Source: Alphaproteobacteria bacterium (GTDB lineage Bacteria > Pseudomonadota > Alphaproteobacteria > Reyranellales > Reyranellaceae). Taken from it: a DNA stretch of 64,000 nucleotides. How positions within the stretch are numbered: the stretch's first letter is position 1; each line of letters opens with the position of its first letter. The stretch covers positions 62,001 through 126,000 of the forward strand of contig JAFKFL010000019.1 of the NCBI GenBank assembly GCA_017308235.1, in the 5' to 3' direction. The notes below the pieces were generated by a model. The model saw nothing but the letters and a program-made list of their open reading frames with translations. It was not told the origin of the DNA and did not search any database. The translations under genes were made by a program, and so were the position numbers. Below, one piece after another: positions 25,365 through 33,271 of the stretch.

Positions 25365-25535
25365 ATGAAGTCCCCGGAAATCAAGAATCAGGCTCTCAAG
25401 CCGATAGCGAAAAAGAATTATATGCCGCCCGTCCTCAAGAACTGGGGAACGTTCAGGGATGTTACTCTGGCGGTTGGTCTTGCGGGCAGTTCCGACGGCG
25501 GCAGGTTACCTCTGGTCTCGCGTACACGCCTTTGA
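25365..25535 (+). CDS. Lasso peptide precursor 2
   Basis: A 56-residue paralogue of precursor 1, also missed by ordinary length cut-offs. The leader signature is Y19-x2-P22-x-L24-x3-G28-x5-T34, with KKNY, PPVLK and WGT shared with precursor 1. The predicted core starts at A36: AVGLAGSSD then GGRLPLVSRTRL (21 residues), again with Asp at position 9. Both cores share G3, G6, S8, D9, G10, G11 and a basic C-terminal pattern [S/T]-[K/R]-T-R-[F/L]. G+C is about 54% by hand count. An in-frame ATG two codons upstream (25359) is an alternative start. Confidence 0.87.
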   Translation: MKSPEIKNQALKPIAKKNYMPPVLKNWGTFRDVTLAVGLAGSSDGGRLPLVSRTRL

Positions 25536-25594
25536 GCCGATGATTGACTCGGCCAGCATGTACAATGCCGCGATCGGACAGGAGGATGTCAAAG

Positions 25595-25882
25595 GTGCTT
25601 GAGACGTCGAGTATCCTGAAGCGATCGGAAGCCCAGGTGTCCTGCAATCTCGATGGCGAAGTCGCGATCCTTCACCTGACGAAGTCACGCTATTTCGGCC
25701 TTGCGGGTGTCGGCGCCCACATCTGGCTGGCCCTCGAGCAGCCGCGGTCGGTGGAGGAACTTTGCGAGTCGATCACGCGAGATTTCGACGTCGCTCCCGT
25801 AACGTGTCGCACCGACGTATTGACGTTCCTGGCCAGCCTGCAGGAAGCGGGCCTTGTTGAGGTAACGGCAGGTCCTGCATAG
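25595..25882 (+). CDS. Lasso peptide B1 protein (PqqD-like RiPP recognition element)
   Basis: A 95-residue PqqD-family protein that binds the leader peptide and presents it to B2 and the cyclase. It shows the family core LDGEVAILHLTKSRYFGLAGVGAHIWLAL (around residues 19-47), then helices EELCESITRDFDV and FLASLQEAGLVEV. The ribosome site AGGAGG (25580-25585) touches an ATG at 25586 but is nine bases from a GTG at 25595, so GTG is the likelier start; 25586 and 25544 are alternatives. It follows the two precursor genes. Confidence 0.85.
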   Translation: MLETSSILKRSEAQVSCNLDGEVAILHLTKSRYFGLAGVGAHIWLALEQPRSVEELCESITRDFDVAPVTCRTDVLTFLASLQEAGLVEVTAGPA

Positions 25883-25923
25883 AATATTGCCTTTCCAACA
25901 AAGGAATATTTACGCGGGCCGCG

Positions 25924-27108
25924 ATGGCGATCGGTGCACCGGAAACCGCCAGCAAAGGCATCGATTTCTTGTGCGCAATCGCCGGGCCACAACGCGATCT
26001 CGAGCGCGCGCGTCATCTCCTGCCTGGCGTCCTGGATTTCTCGGCCATCCTCGACTTCGCGTCGGAGCATTATCTCGGTCCACAACTGCTGTCGGCGCTG
26101 TCGGACCTCGACTGGCAGGGCGTGCCGGCCGAGAGCAAGGCCAAGCTCGAGGATTTTCGCCGGCAACATGTGCTGAGGACGCTTCATCTCACCGAGGAGC
26201 TTTGCCGGATTGCCGCCCTTTTTCCCTCTCGCGGCATCACCTTCGCTGCCTTCAAGGGAGCGGCGCTCGCCGTCGATCTTTACGGCGACCCGGCGCGCCG
26301 GGTTTATAGCGACATCGATATCATCGTGCCGTCCGGGCAGGTGCCGGCAGCAGAGATGGCGTTGGAGAGCCTCGGCTATCACAACGATCAGGGCGACCGC
26401 GCCTTCCGGCAGATGTTCTGCGCGTATCAAGGGCAATACAGCTTTGTTCACGCCGATCGTGGCGTGGCCGTCGATCTGCATTGGGTATTCACCGCCGCCG
26501 CACTGCCTTTCCCTTTGCAAGTCGACGACCTCTGGTCGGGTCTCAGGTCCCTCACCGTCGGCACATGTACGATCCCCACGTTTTCGGATCCCGATGTTGC
26601 GCTGCTGCTGGCAGGCCATGGCACCAAGGAAGGCTGGCGAAGCCTGGGCTGGATCTGTGATTTTGCGACCTTCGTGCATCAGCGGCCCGCCCTGGACTGG
26701 CCCGGCCTGCATCGGCGAGCCTGCCGACAGGGCAGCGGCGACGCTGTGCTGCTGGCTTTCGCGTTGTCGAACATGCTGCTCGGGGTCGCGATTCCAACTG
26801 GCTTTGCCGACAAGCTCGCGAAGAACAGGCGGGTCGCCCGGCTCGCGGCCGGGATTATCGATGGATTGCGCGGGGGGGCTTCAAAGCGGGGCCGTTCCCA
26901 TCTGATGGATCTCGCGCTCTGCGATCGCCTCTGGGATCGGATCAGGGCCGCAGCCAGGCTGACGCTCACGCCGACACCTGGCGACTATCAGGCGCTGCCC
27001 CTGCCACGGGTCTCGTGGCCTCTTTACTATGTGCTGCGCCCGCTGCGGCTCGCCGCGCGAGGGCTCGCCTCACTCCGCGGCGACCGCCAGCCGATGATCG
27101 GGCAATAG
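25924..27108 (+). CDS. Nucleotidyltransferase family protein of the lasso cluster
   Basis: A 394-residue protein of the NTP_transf_5 (PF14907-like) group. The diagnostic segment is AAFKGAALAVDLYGDPARRVYSDIDIIV (about residues 108-135), whose D-x-D is the metal site of the nucleotidyltransferase fold; VAVDLHWVF is a second conserved Asp-containing strand. Such genes occur in lasso clusters that also carry HPr-kinase-like genes (as in paeninodin and pseudomycoidin clusters), where they are linked to further modification of the phosphorylated peptide. Its reaction here is unknown. The 3' end overlaps the convergent monooxygenase gene by 39 bases. Confidence 0.85.
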   Translation: MAIGAPETASKGIDFLCAIAGPQRDLERARHLLPGVLDFSAILDFASEHYLGPQLLSALSDLDWQGVPAESKAKLEDFRRQHVLRTLHLTEELCRIAALFPSRGITFAAFKGAALAVDLYGDPARRVYSDIDIIVPSGQVPAAEMALESLGYHNDQGDRAFRQMFCAYQGQYSFVHADRGVAVDLHWVFTAAALPFPLQVDDLWSGLRSLTVGTCTIPTFSDPDVALLLAGHGTKEGWRSLGWICDFATFVHQRPALDWPGLHRRACRQGSGDAVLLAFALSNMLLGVAIPTGFADKLAKNRRVARLAAGIIDGLRGGASKRGRSHLMDLALCDRLWDRIRAAARLTLTPTPGDYQALPLPRVSWPLYYVLRPLRLAARGLASLRGDRQPMIGQ

Positions 27109-28197
27109 CTCGGCGCGGTCGATCGGCGCACCTGAATCGAATTTCTTCAGTTCCGGCATCACCGTGCTGGCGAACAGGCGCACGTTGCGGGCCGCTTCTT
27201 CGTGCGGCATGCCGGCATAGGAGAAGACGCCGACAAAGGCCGAGTTCCGCGTCTGGCGATGGATCGCCATGATCTTCTCGTACACCTGCTCGGGCGTGCC
27301 GTAGACCTGCAGGTCGGCGAAGAACTCGATGGCTTTCTGGTCGCCGTAGACCGCGAGCTTCTCGTTCATCTTGGCGTAGTATTCGTAGCCGCGCTGGTTC
27401 TTCATATGCGCGCCGGCGAACTGATAGTGGTCGAGCACGGTGCGGTAATAGCCGCCGATATATTCCATCGCCTTCTCGCGGGCTCGTTCTGCACTTTCGT
27501 CGATGAAGGTCCAGCCGGCCGAGATCGGTTGCGGCGCGTCGCTGCCGTTGATCTCGCGATAAAGCGTATTGTACTCGGTGAGCTCCTTCTCCACCTCGCG
27601 CCACGGCTTTTGCGGGATGATGAGGAGGCCCACGCCAAGCCGCGCCATGATGCGCGCGCTCTCCGGACTCACGGCCGCGGCATAGCTGCGGCCCCGGAAG
27701 GACTTGAACGGGGCAGGACGGATGGCCGCCGGCGGCTGCCGGTAGTGCTTGCCCTGGTAGTCCATCACGCCGCTCTCGAGACCCTTCAGCAGCGCCTCGC
27801 CGTACTCGACGAACATTTCGCGGCTGTCGCCCATGTCGAGGCGGAAGCCGTCGAACTCGACCTTGCCCGCGCCGCGACCCAATCCAAGGATCATGCGGCC
27901 GCCGGAGAGATGGTCGAGCATGGAGATCTGCTCGGCGACCCGCATCGGATCGTGCCAAGGCAACACCACCACCATCGAGCCGAGCCGCACGTTCCGGGTG
28001 CGGCCGGCCATGTAGGACAGGAACTGCACCACGTCGGGGCACATCGTGTAGTCGGTGAAGTGATGCTCCACCGACCAGATAGATTCGAAACCAAGCGGCT
28101 CGGCCATATCGGCCAGCGCCAGCTCGTTCAGGTAGATCTGGCGATCCGAGAGCTTGCGGCCGGTGTTCTGGAAGACGGAAGCCAGTCCGACATGCAT
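27070..28197 (-). CDS. LLM-class flavin-dependent oxidoreductase (luciferase-like monooxygenase)
   Basis: A 375-residue TIM-barrel flavin-dependent monooxygenase. Family marks are GFESIWSVEHHFTDY near the N terminus, the RTRNVRLGSMVVVLPWHDPMRVAEQISMLDHLSGGR block (residues ~67-102) and a late GTPEQV segment before the C-terminal helices. Members use FMNH2 or F420 to oxidise diverse small molecules. It lies convergent to the lasso nucleotidyltransferase and is probably unrelated to the cluster. Substrate unknown. Confidence 0.9.
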   Translation of the reverse strand: MHVGLASVFQNTGRKLSDRQIYLNELALADMAEPLGFESIWSVEHHFTDYTMCPDVVQFLSYMAGRTRNVRLGSMVVVLPWHDPMRVAEQISMLDHLSGGRMILGLGRGAGKVEFDGFRLDMGDSREMFVEYGEALLKGLESGVMDYQGKHYRQPPAAIRPAPFKSFRGRSYAAAVSPESARIMARLGVGLLIIPQKPWREVEKELTEYNTLYREINGSDAPQPISAGWTFIDESAERAREKAMEYIGGYYRTVLDHYQFAGAHMKNQRGYEYYAKMNEKLAVYGDQKAIEFFADLQVYGTPEQVYEKIMAIHRQTRNSAFVGVFSYAGMPHEEAARNVRLFASTVMPELKKFDSGAPIDRAELLPDHRLAVAAE

Positions 28198-28317
28198 GGG
28201 CGTTTCCTCGCGATGATTGCGTCCATGGTAAACGCTCGTTCACATTCTTGGGAAGAGCATGCCGGAAAGAGTTGGGGCGTGCTTGAATCCGCCCCAATCG
28301 GCCGCCATACCCAATCG

Positions 28318-28935
28318 ATGCGTTCCGTTCTTGCGGGCCTCGCGGCCTTCGTTGCCCTGATTCTTGTCGCTACCGGTACCCAGGCGCAGACGGGTGTTCC
28401 CGAGATCGAGAACTACATCAACTCGATCCGCACGGCGCAGGCGCGCTTCGTGCAGAGCAACCCCAACGGCTCGGTCCTGCAGGGCACGCTCTATTTGCAC
28501 AAGCCTGGTCGAATGCGCTTCCAGTTCGATCCGCCCTCGCAGCTCAAGGTCGTGGCCGACGGTACGCAGGTAACACTGTGGGATCCCGCCACGCATGATT
28601 TCGGCCAGTGGCCGATCGGCTGGACCGCGGCGTCGTTCTTGGTCAAAGACCCGCTGAAGCTTTCCGGCGATATCACCGTGCAAGCATTGAACCGTAATGC
28701 CGACGGGCTGATCGAGGCTACGATCGTGCAGACGCGCAAACCGCAGGAGGGCAAGATCATCGTCCGCTTTGCGGAAAACCCTCTGACCTTGCGCGGCTGG
28801 TCGATCATCGACAATCGTGGCAACAGGGTCGACGTTGCGCTGACGCAGCTCCAAACCGGCATCCAGCTTGCCGATTCGCTGTTCAAATACGACGGTCCCG
28901 ACGCCGGCCAAATTCTCAACGGCGGTCGGCGCTAA
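28318..28935 (+). CDS. lolA: LolA-like outer-membrane lipoprotein carrier protein
   Basis: A 205-residue periplasmic protein. A signal peptide (cleavage near TQAQ-TGVP, residue ~24) leads into the LolA fold: an N-terminal helix with QARFVQSNPNG, strands GTLYLHKPGRMRFQFDPP and VVADGTQVTLWDP, and the C-terminal NRVDVALTQLQTG. LolA ferries lipoproteins from LolCDE to the outer membrane. The ATG at 28318 begins the signal peptide; the long open frame upstream of it is antisense to the neighbouring monooxygenase gene. Confidence 0.88.
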   Translation: MRSVLAGLAAFVALILVATGTQAQTGVPEIENYINSIRTAQARFVQSNPNGSVLQGTLYLHKPGRMRFQFDPPSQLKVVADGTQVTLWDPATHDFGQWPIGWTAASFLVKDPLKLSGDITVQALNRNADGLIEATIVQTRKPQEGKIIVRFAENPLTLRGWSIIDNRGNRVDVALTQLQTGIQLADSLFKYDGPDAGQILNGGRR

Positions 28936-28945
28936 CACGCTATAA

Positions 28946-28995
28946 CCTTCCCAAGGACCGGCCCTGGATAGGCCCACGGACCGGCACGGGGAAGG
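28946..28995 (+). repeat. Dispersed ~50-base intergenic element, copy 2 (three tandem 12-mers)
   Basis: CCTTCCC (28946-28952) is followed by GGACCGGCCCT (28955-28965), GGATAGGCCCAC (28966-28977) and GGACCGGCACGG (28978-28989), closing with GGGAAGG (28989-28995), which is complementary to the left end. The right arm overlaps the ribosome site of the next gene. Related to 9911-9960. Confidence 0.6.
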
Positions 28996-29001
28996 AGCGA
29001 C

Positions 29002-29535
29002 GTGAGCAGTCTGATCGTGCGGGCCTCGACTGAGGCCGATGTGGCGCGTTGCGCAGAGATTTACGGCCATCACGTCCTGCACGGCACCGCCTCATTCGAA
29101 GTCGAGCCGCCGGACCTCGCGGAGATGAAGCGTCGCCGCGCGGCCGCCCTCGATCTTGGCCTGCCCCATCTTGTGGCCGAACGTGCCGGCCGCGTCGTGG
29201 GTTATGCCTATGCTGGCAACTGGCGGCCTCGGCCGGCCTACAAGTTCTCGGTCGAGGATTCGATCTATATCGACAAGGAGGCGATCGGGCAGGGCGTCGG
29301 CCGGGCGCTCCTGCCGGTGCTGATCGAGCAGTGCACGGCGCTCGGCAAGCGCCAGATGGTGGCGGTGATCGGCGATTCGGCGCAAACGCCATCGATCCGA
29401 CTCCACGCCTCTTGCGGCTTCGAGATGGTCGGCACATTGAAAAGCATCGGCTTCAAGTTCGGTCGCTGGCTCGACAGCGTGCTGATGCAGCGGTCGCTCG
29501 GATCAGGCGACACGGTGGGGCCGGGAGGGAATTGA
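29002..29535 (+). CDS. GNAT N-acetyltransferase, phosphinothricin/methionine-sulfone acetyltransferase type
   Basis: A 177-residue GNAT enzyme. The N-terminal IYGHHVLHGTASFEVEPP and central GYAYAGNWRPRPAYKFSVEDSIYID are hallmarks of the Pat/Bar/MddA group, which acetylates phosphinothricin, methionine sulfone or similar amino acids. The acetyl-CoA loop is GQGVGRALL. The GTG start at 29002 has a strong GGAAGGAG site, itself part of the repeat element at 28946-28995 and so possibly sequestered in a hairpin. The acyl-CoA ligase gene begins one base after its stop. Confidence 0.9.
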   Translation: MSSLIVRASTEADVARCAEIYGHHVLHGTASFEVEPPDLAEMKRRRAAALDLGLPHLVAERAGRVVGYAYAGNWRPRPAYKFSVEDSIYIDKEAIGQGVGRALLPVLIEQCTALGKRQMVAVIGDSAQTPSIRLHASCGFEMVGTLKSIGFKFGRWLDSVLMQRSLGSGDTVGPGGN

Positions 29536-29536
29536 A

Positions 29537-31072
29537 ATGCGCCTGATCGACTATTTCGACCGCGGCGCCGATTTCTTCCCGGAGCGGTATTGCCTTCACG
29601 ATGGCTCGCGCGGCTGGACTTACGCCGAGGTGCGCGAGACGACGCATCGCATCGCCAACGGGCTTTTGAAGGCGGGCCTCGCCCCTGGCGCCAAGGCCGC
29701 CGTCTATAGCCCCAACCATGCCACGGCCTATGCCGCCCTGATGGGCATCGTACGGGCCGGCCTCATCTGGGCGCCGGTCAATGCGCGCAACGCGGTCGAG
29801 GAGAACCTCTTCATCCTCGACAATACCGATGTCGAGTTCCTGTTCTACCACTCGAGCTTTGCAAGCTACGTAGCGCGCATCCGTGAGGCCTGCCCCAAGA
29901 TCACGACCTTCCTCTGCATCGACGATCCGGCGTTCGCGGCGTGGCTCGCGCGCTTCGAGCCGACGGCGCCAGATCTCCCCGACGCGCCCGACGAAGTGGC
30001 GATCCTGATCAGCTCGGGCGGCACGACCGGACGCCCCAAGGGCGTGCAGATCACCAATCGCGCGATCGAAACCCTGAATGCGAATTTCTGGGCCTGCATG
30101 CCGATCGAGGCGCCGCCGGTGCATCTCATGGTGGCGCCGATGACGCATGCGGCCGGCGTCTGCTCCTTTCCGCTGCTGCCCTACGGCGGCACCAACATCT
30201 TCATGGGCACATCGGATCCCGGCGCAATTCTCGCCGCAATCGAACGGCACAAGGTCACGCACATCTACATGCCGCCGACCTTGATCTACATCCTTCTCGC
30301 CCATCCCGACGTCGGCAAATACGACTACAGCTCTCTCCGGAATCTGGTCTATGCGTCGGCACCCATGTCGGTCGACAAGCTCGTCGAAGCAATCGATGTA
30401 TTCGGTCCGGTGCTGACCCAGACCTACGGCCAGGCCGAGGCGGCAATGATCTGCACTTTCTTGTCGCCCAGGGATCACGTCGAGGCGCTCGAGGGCAACA
30501 AGCGTCACCGTCTCGCGAGCTGCGGCAAGGCCACACCGCTGATGCGCGTGGAGGTCATGGACGATGACGGACAGCTCTTGCCGCGTGGCAAGCGCGGCGA
30601 GATCGTCGTGCGCGGTGGCCTGGTGATGAAAGGCTACTACAAGAATCCGCAGGCGACCGCGGAAGTCTCGACCTTCGGCTGGCATCACACGGGCGACATC
30701 GGCGTGATCGATGATGACGGCTTCATCTATATCGTGGATCGCAAGAAGGACATGATCATCTCCGGCGGCTTCAACGTTTTTCCCAGCGAGGTCGAGCAGG
30801 TGCTGTGGAGTCATCCCGCGGTGCAGGATTGCGCCGTGATCGGCGTGCCCGACGACAAATGGGGTGAGGCGGTGAAGGCGATGGTCGAGCTGAAGCCCGG
30901 CGCGAAAGCAGAGGAGGCGGAGCTGATCGCGCTTGCCCGAGAGAAGCTCGGCGGCGTGAAGACCCCGAAGTCGGTCGACTTCGTCGCGACTTTGCCGCGC
31001 AGTCCTGTCGGCAAGGTCTTGAAGAAGGACCTGCGCGCGACCTACTGGGTCGGCCGCGAGCGGAAGATCTGA
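29537..31072 (+). CDS. AMP-dependent acyl-CoA synthetase/ligase
   Basis: A 511-residue ANL-superfamily ligase that activates a carboxylic acid to its acyl-CoA through an acyl-AMP. The phosphate loop is ISSGGTTGRPKGV (residues ~156-168), the A5-type motif TYGQAEA, the TGDIGVIDDDGFIYIVDRKKDMIISGGFNVFPSEVE block (A7-A8) and the catalytic Lys in SPVGKVLKKDL near the C terminus. Chain-length preference cannot be read. It follows the acetyltransferase with an apparent TGA-A-ATG junction and precedes the DMT exporter, so the three are probably co-transcribed. Confidence 0.93.
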   Translation: MRLIDYFDRGADFFPERYCLHDGSRGWTYAEVRETTHRIANGLLKAGLAPGAKAAVYSPNHATAYAALMGIVRAGLIWAPVNARNAVEENLFILDNTDVEFLFYHSSFASYVARIREACPKITTFLCIDDPAFAAWLARFEPTAPDLPDAPDEVAILISSGGTTGRPKGVQITNRAIETLNANFWACMPIEAPPVHLMVAPMTHAAGVCSFPLLPYGGTNIFMGTSDPGAILAAIERHKVTHIYMPPTLIYILLAHPDVGKYDYSSLRNLVYASAPMSVDKLVEAIDVFGPVLTQTYGQAEAAMICTFLSPRDHVEALEGNKRHRLASCGKATPLMRVEVMDDDGQLLPRGKRGEIVVRGGLVMKGYYKNPQATAEVSTFGWHHTGDIGVIDDDGFIYIVDRKKDMIISGGFNVFPSEVEQVLWSHPAVQDCAVIGVPDDKWGEAVKAMVELKPGAKAEEAELIALAREKLGGVKTPKSVDFVATLPRSPVGKVLKKDLRATYWVGRERKI

Positions 31073-31075
31073 GAG

Positions 31076-32008
31076 GTGAAGCTCAGCGCTGCCACCTTCA
31101 GACACCTGCCGCCCAACGTTCAGGGCGCACTGTGGTTGGTGAGCGGCGGATTCATCTTCACCACCAACGGCGCCATGATCCGCCTTCTCTCGGCCGAGAT
31201 CGAGGGTGTGCAGACGGCTTTCTTTCGCGCCTTCTTCTCGGTTCTGATGCTCATGCCCATGATGCTGAGCGGCCGGGTCCAGCCGTGGCGCAGCCAACGC
31301 ATCCAGGGCCATTTCTGGCGCACCTTCATGGGCACCGTTTCGATGGTGCTGGGCTTTTATGCCGTCTCCATGCTGCCGCTCGCCGACGCGACCGCACTGG
31401 CCTTTTCCCAGCCATTGTTCTCCGTCGTGCTGGCCGCCGCGGTGTTGCACGAGAAAGTGCGCTGGCGACGATGGAGCGCCACGATCATCGGCTTCGTTGG
31501 CGTGCTGGTGATGGCGCGGCCGGGCAGCGGCAGCCTGCAGCCTGGCGCTATTGTGGCGCTCCTGAACGCGCTCGCGGTCGGCATCTCCATCCTGCTGGTA
31601 CGTCGGCTCTCCGATTCTGAGCCGCCACTCATGATCCTGACCCAGTTTGCGATCTTCTCGACCCTGCTGCTCGCACTGCCGGCGTTCTGGTTCTGGCGCT
31701 GGCCGTCGGCCTATGGCTGGGCTCTGGCGGTGGGAGTCGCTGCCACCGCGACGCTTGGGCAGTATTTCTGGGTACAGGCTTTTGCTGCCGGCGAGATGTC
31801 GGCCGTGGCGCCGTTCGACTATCTGCGCCTGCCGTTTGCGGTGTTCGTGGGCTGGCTGATCTGGGGCGAGATGCCGGTGATCTGGACCTATATTGGCGCC
31901 TCGATCGTGATCGGGTCGGCGCTGTATATCGCCTATCGCGAAAGCCAGCTGGTGCGCGAACGGCGCGCCGCAGCCCGCGCTATGCCGGCGGCCCGTTCTG
32001 CTCCTTGA
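31076..32008 (+). CDS. DMT-superfamily (EamA) permease
   Basis: A 310-residue protein with ten predicted membrane segments formed by two EamA half-repeats, e.g. LPLADATALAFSQPLFSVVLAAAVLHEKVRWRRWSATIIGFVGVLVM (around 97-144) and its counterpart near 240-290. EamA permeases export amino acids or other metabolites. The GTG start at 31076 lies three bases after the ligase stop, supporting translational coupling, although its ribosome site is weak. The 3' end overlaps the convergent YkvA-like gene by 29 bases. Confidence 0.88.
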   Translation: MKLSAATFRHLPPNVQGALWLVSGGFIFTTNGAMIRLLSAEIEGVQTAFFRAFFSVLMLMPMMLSGRVQPWRSQRIQGHFWRTFMGTVSMVLGFYAVSMLPLADATALAFSQPLFSVVLAAAVLHEKVRWRRWSATIIGFVGVLVMARPGSGSLQPGAIVALLNALAVGISILLVRRLSDSEPPLMILTQFAIFSTLLLALPAFWFWRWPSAYGWALAVGVAATATLGQYFWVQAFAAGEMSAVAPFDYLRLPFAVFVGWLIWGEMPVIWTYIGASIVIGSALYIAYRESQLVRERRAAARAMPAARSAP

Positions 32009-32333
32009 GGAGCCAGGCTTTCGCCTTCTGCCGATGCATCTCGGTGATGTGCGCGGCCGCGGCGGAGAAGGCTGCGATCAGGACCGCGGCGTCGTCGGTG
32101 TAGCCGAGGCCGGCGATAAAATCGGGAATGATGTCGAACGGCACCACGAAATAGGCCAGCGCCCCGAACAGCGTGGCGCGGATCCGTAGCGGCGTCGCCG
32201 GGTCGGTCGCGCAGTGGAAGGCCGCGACCGCATCCTCGGTAAAGGGCACCTTGCCGAGCGTCCGGCGCACCTTCTGCCAGAATTCCTGGCGCACGCGCCG
32301 TTCGTCGTTCTCGACTTTGATGAGGTCGGTCAT
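31980..32333 (-). CDS. YkvA/DUF1232 family membrane protein
   Basis: A 117-residue protein with the DUF1232 core: [33 protein letters not shown] (about residues 51-83). The conserved P-F-D-x-I-P-D-F turn lies between two short hydrophobic helices. The family is widespread and of unknown function. The start at 32333 gives [10 protein letters not shown]; a TTG three codons upstream is an alternative. It is convergent with the DMT permease and divergent from the SDR gene. Confidence 0.88.
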   Translation of the reverse strand: MTDLIKVENDERRVRQEFWQKVRRTLGKVPFTEDAVAAFHCATDPATPLRIRATLFGALAYFVVPFDIIPDFIAGLGYTDDAAVLIAAFSAAAAHITEMHRQKAKAWLLKEQNGPPA

Positions 32334-32413
32334 GGATTCCAAAAGTTGGCGATCGAGGGCGACTTGGCAAGGGGCCTTGCCATGCTAAAAGCGGCGAAAC
32401 CAAGGAGGACAGA

Positions 32414-33175
32414 ATGAACGTCAAGGGACAGGCGGCGATCGTCACCGGCGGCGCCTCGGGTCTGGGGGGCGCCACGGCGTCGGCTCTGGCGGCGGCGGGC
32501 GCCAAGGTTGCGATTTTCGACGTGCAGGACGAACTCGGCGAAAAGAAGGCCAAGGAGATCGGCGGTCTTTACGTCAAGACCAATGTAGCCGATGCAGCCA
32601 ATGCCGAGGCCTCGGTGAAGACCGTGGTTGAGAAGCTCGGTGCGCCCCGTGTTGCGGTGAATTGCGCCGGCATCGGCCGGGCCGCCCGCACTATCTCCAA
32701 GAACGGTCCGCACGATCTCGGCATGTTCTCGCAGGTGATTCAGGTCAACCTGATCGGTACCTTCAACGTCATCCGTCTTGCCTCGTGGGCGATGAGCCAG
32801 GCCGAGCCGCTGGACGACGGCGAGCGCGGCGTCATCATCAATACCGCTTCGGTGGCGGCGTTCGACGGCCAGATCGGCCAGGCGGCGTACTCCGCCTCGA
32901 AGGGCGGTGTGGTCGGCATGACGCTGCCGATCGCGCGCGATCTCTCGAGCATGGGCATCCGTGTCTGCACCATCGCACCGGGCCTTTTCCTGACGCCGAT
33001 GATGATGGGTCTTTCGGCCGAGGCGCAGAAGAGCCTCGGGGCGCAGGTTCCGTTCCCGTCGCGGCTGGGCGATCCAAAGGAATACGCGCAGCTTGCGATG
33101 CAGATCGTCGCGAACCACATGCTGAACGGTGAGACCATTCGTCTCGATGGCGCGATCCGCATGGCGCCAAGGTAA
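32414..33175 (+). CDS. Short-chain dehydrogenase, type II 3-hydroxyacyl-CoA dehydrogenase (HSD10)-like
   Basis: A 253-residue SDR with the cofactor loop [15 protein letters not shown] (residues 11-25), NCAGIGRA after strand 4, catalytic Ser in TASVAAF and the Y-x3-K motif in AAYSASKGG. The extended [15 protein letters not shown] and the GLFLTPMM region resemble HSD17B10-type enzymes that oxidise 3-hydroxyacyl-CoAs. A strong AAGGAGG site precedes the ATG. It is monocistronic, followed by a hairpin-rich gap. Confidence 0.92.
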   Translation: MNVKGQAAIVTGGASGLGGATASALAAAGAKVAIFDVQDELGEKKAKEIGGLYVKTNVADAANAEASVKTVVEKLGAPRVAVNCAGIGRAARTISKNGPHDLGMFSQVIQVNLIGTFNVIRLASWAMSQAEPLDDGERGVIINTASVAAFDGQIGQAAYSASKGGVVGMTLPIARDLSSMGIRVCTIAPGLFLTPMMMGLSAEAQKSLGAQVPFPSRLGDPKEYAQLAMQIVANHMLNGETIRLDGAIRMAPR

Positions 33176-33271
33176 ACGCGCCGCCGTCATCATGACGGTT
33201 CGATGTCGCACAAAACGAAGGGAGCGCACTCTCTTCTCTTGCCGTTCTTAGCCTGACGGAGTATCCGAATC

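Noticed and set aside
25544..25566. TTGACT and TACAAT boxes before the B1 gene
   Set aside because: The spacer is only 11 bases, too short for a sigma-70 promoter; better boxes lie at 25305-25333.
29453..31450. 665-codon minus-strand open frame
   Set aside because: Complement of the acyl-CoA ligase, which carries all ANL motifs in the right order.
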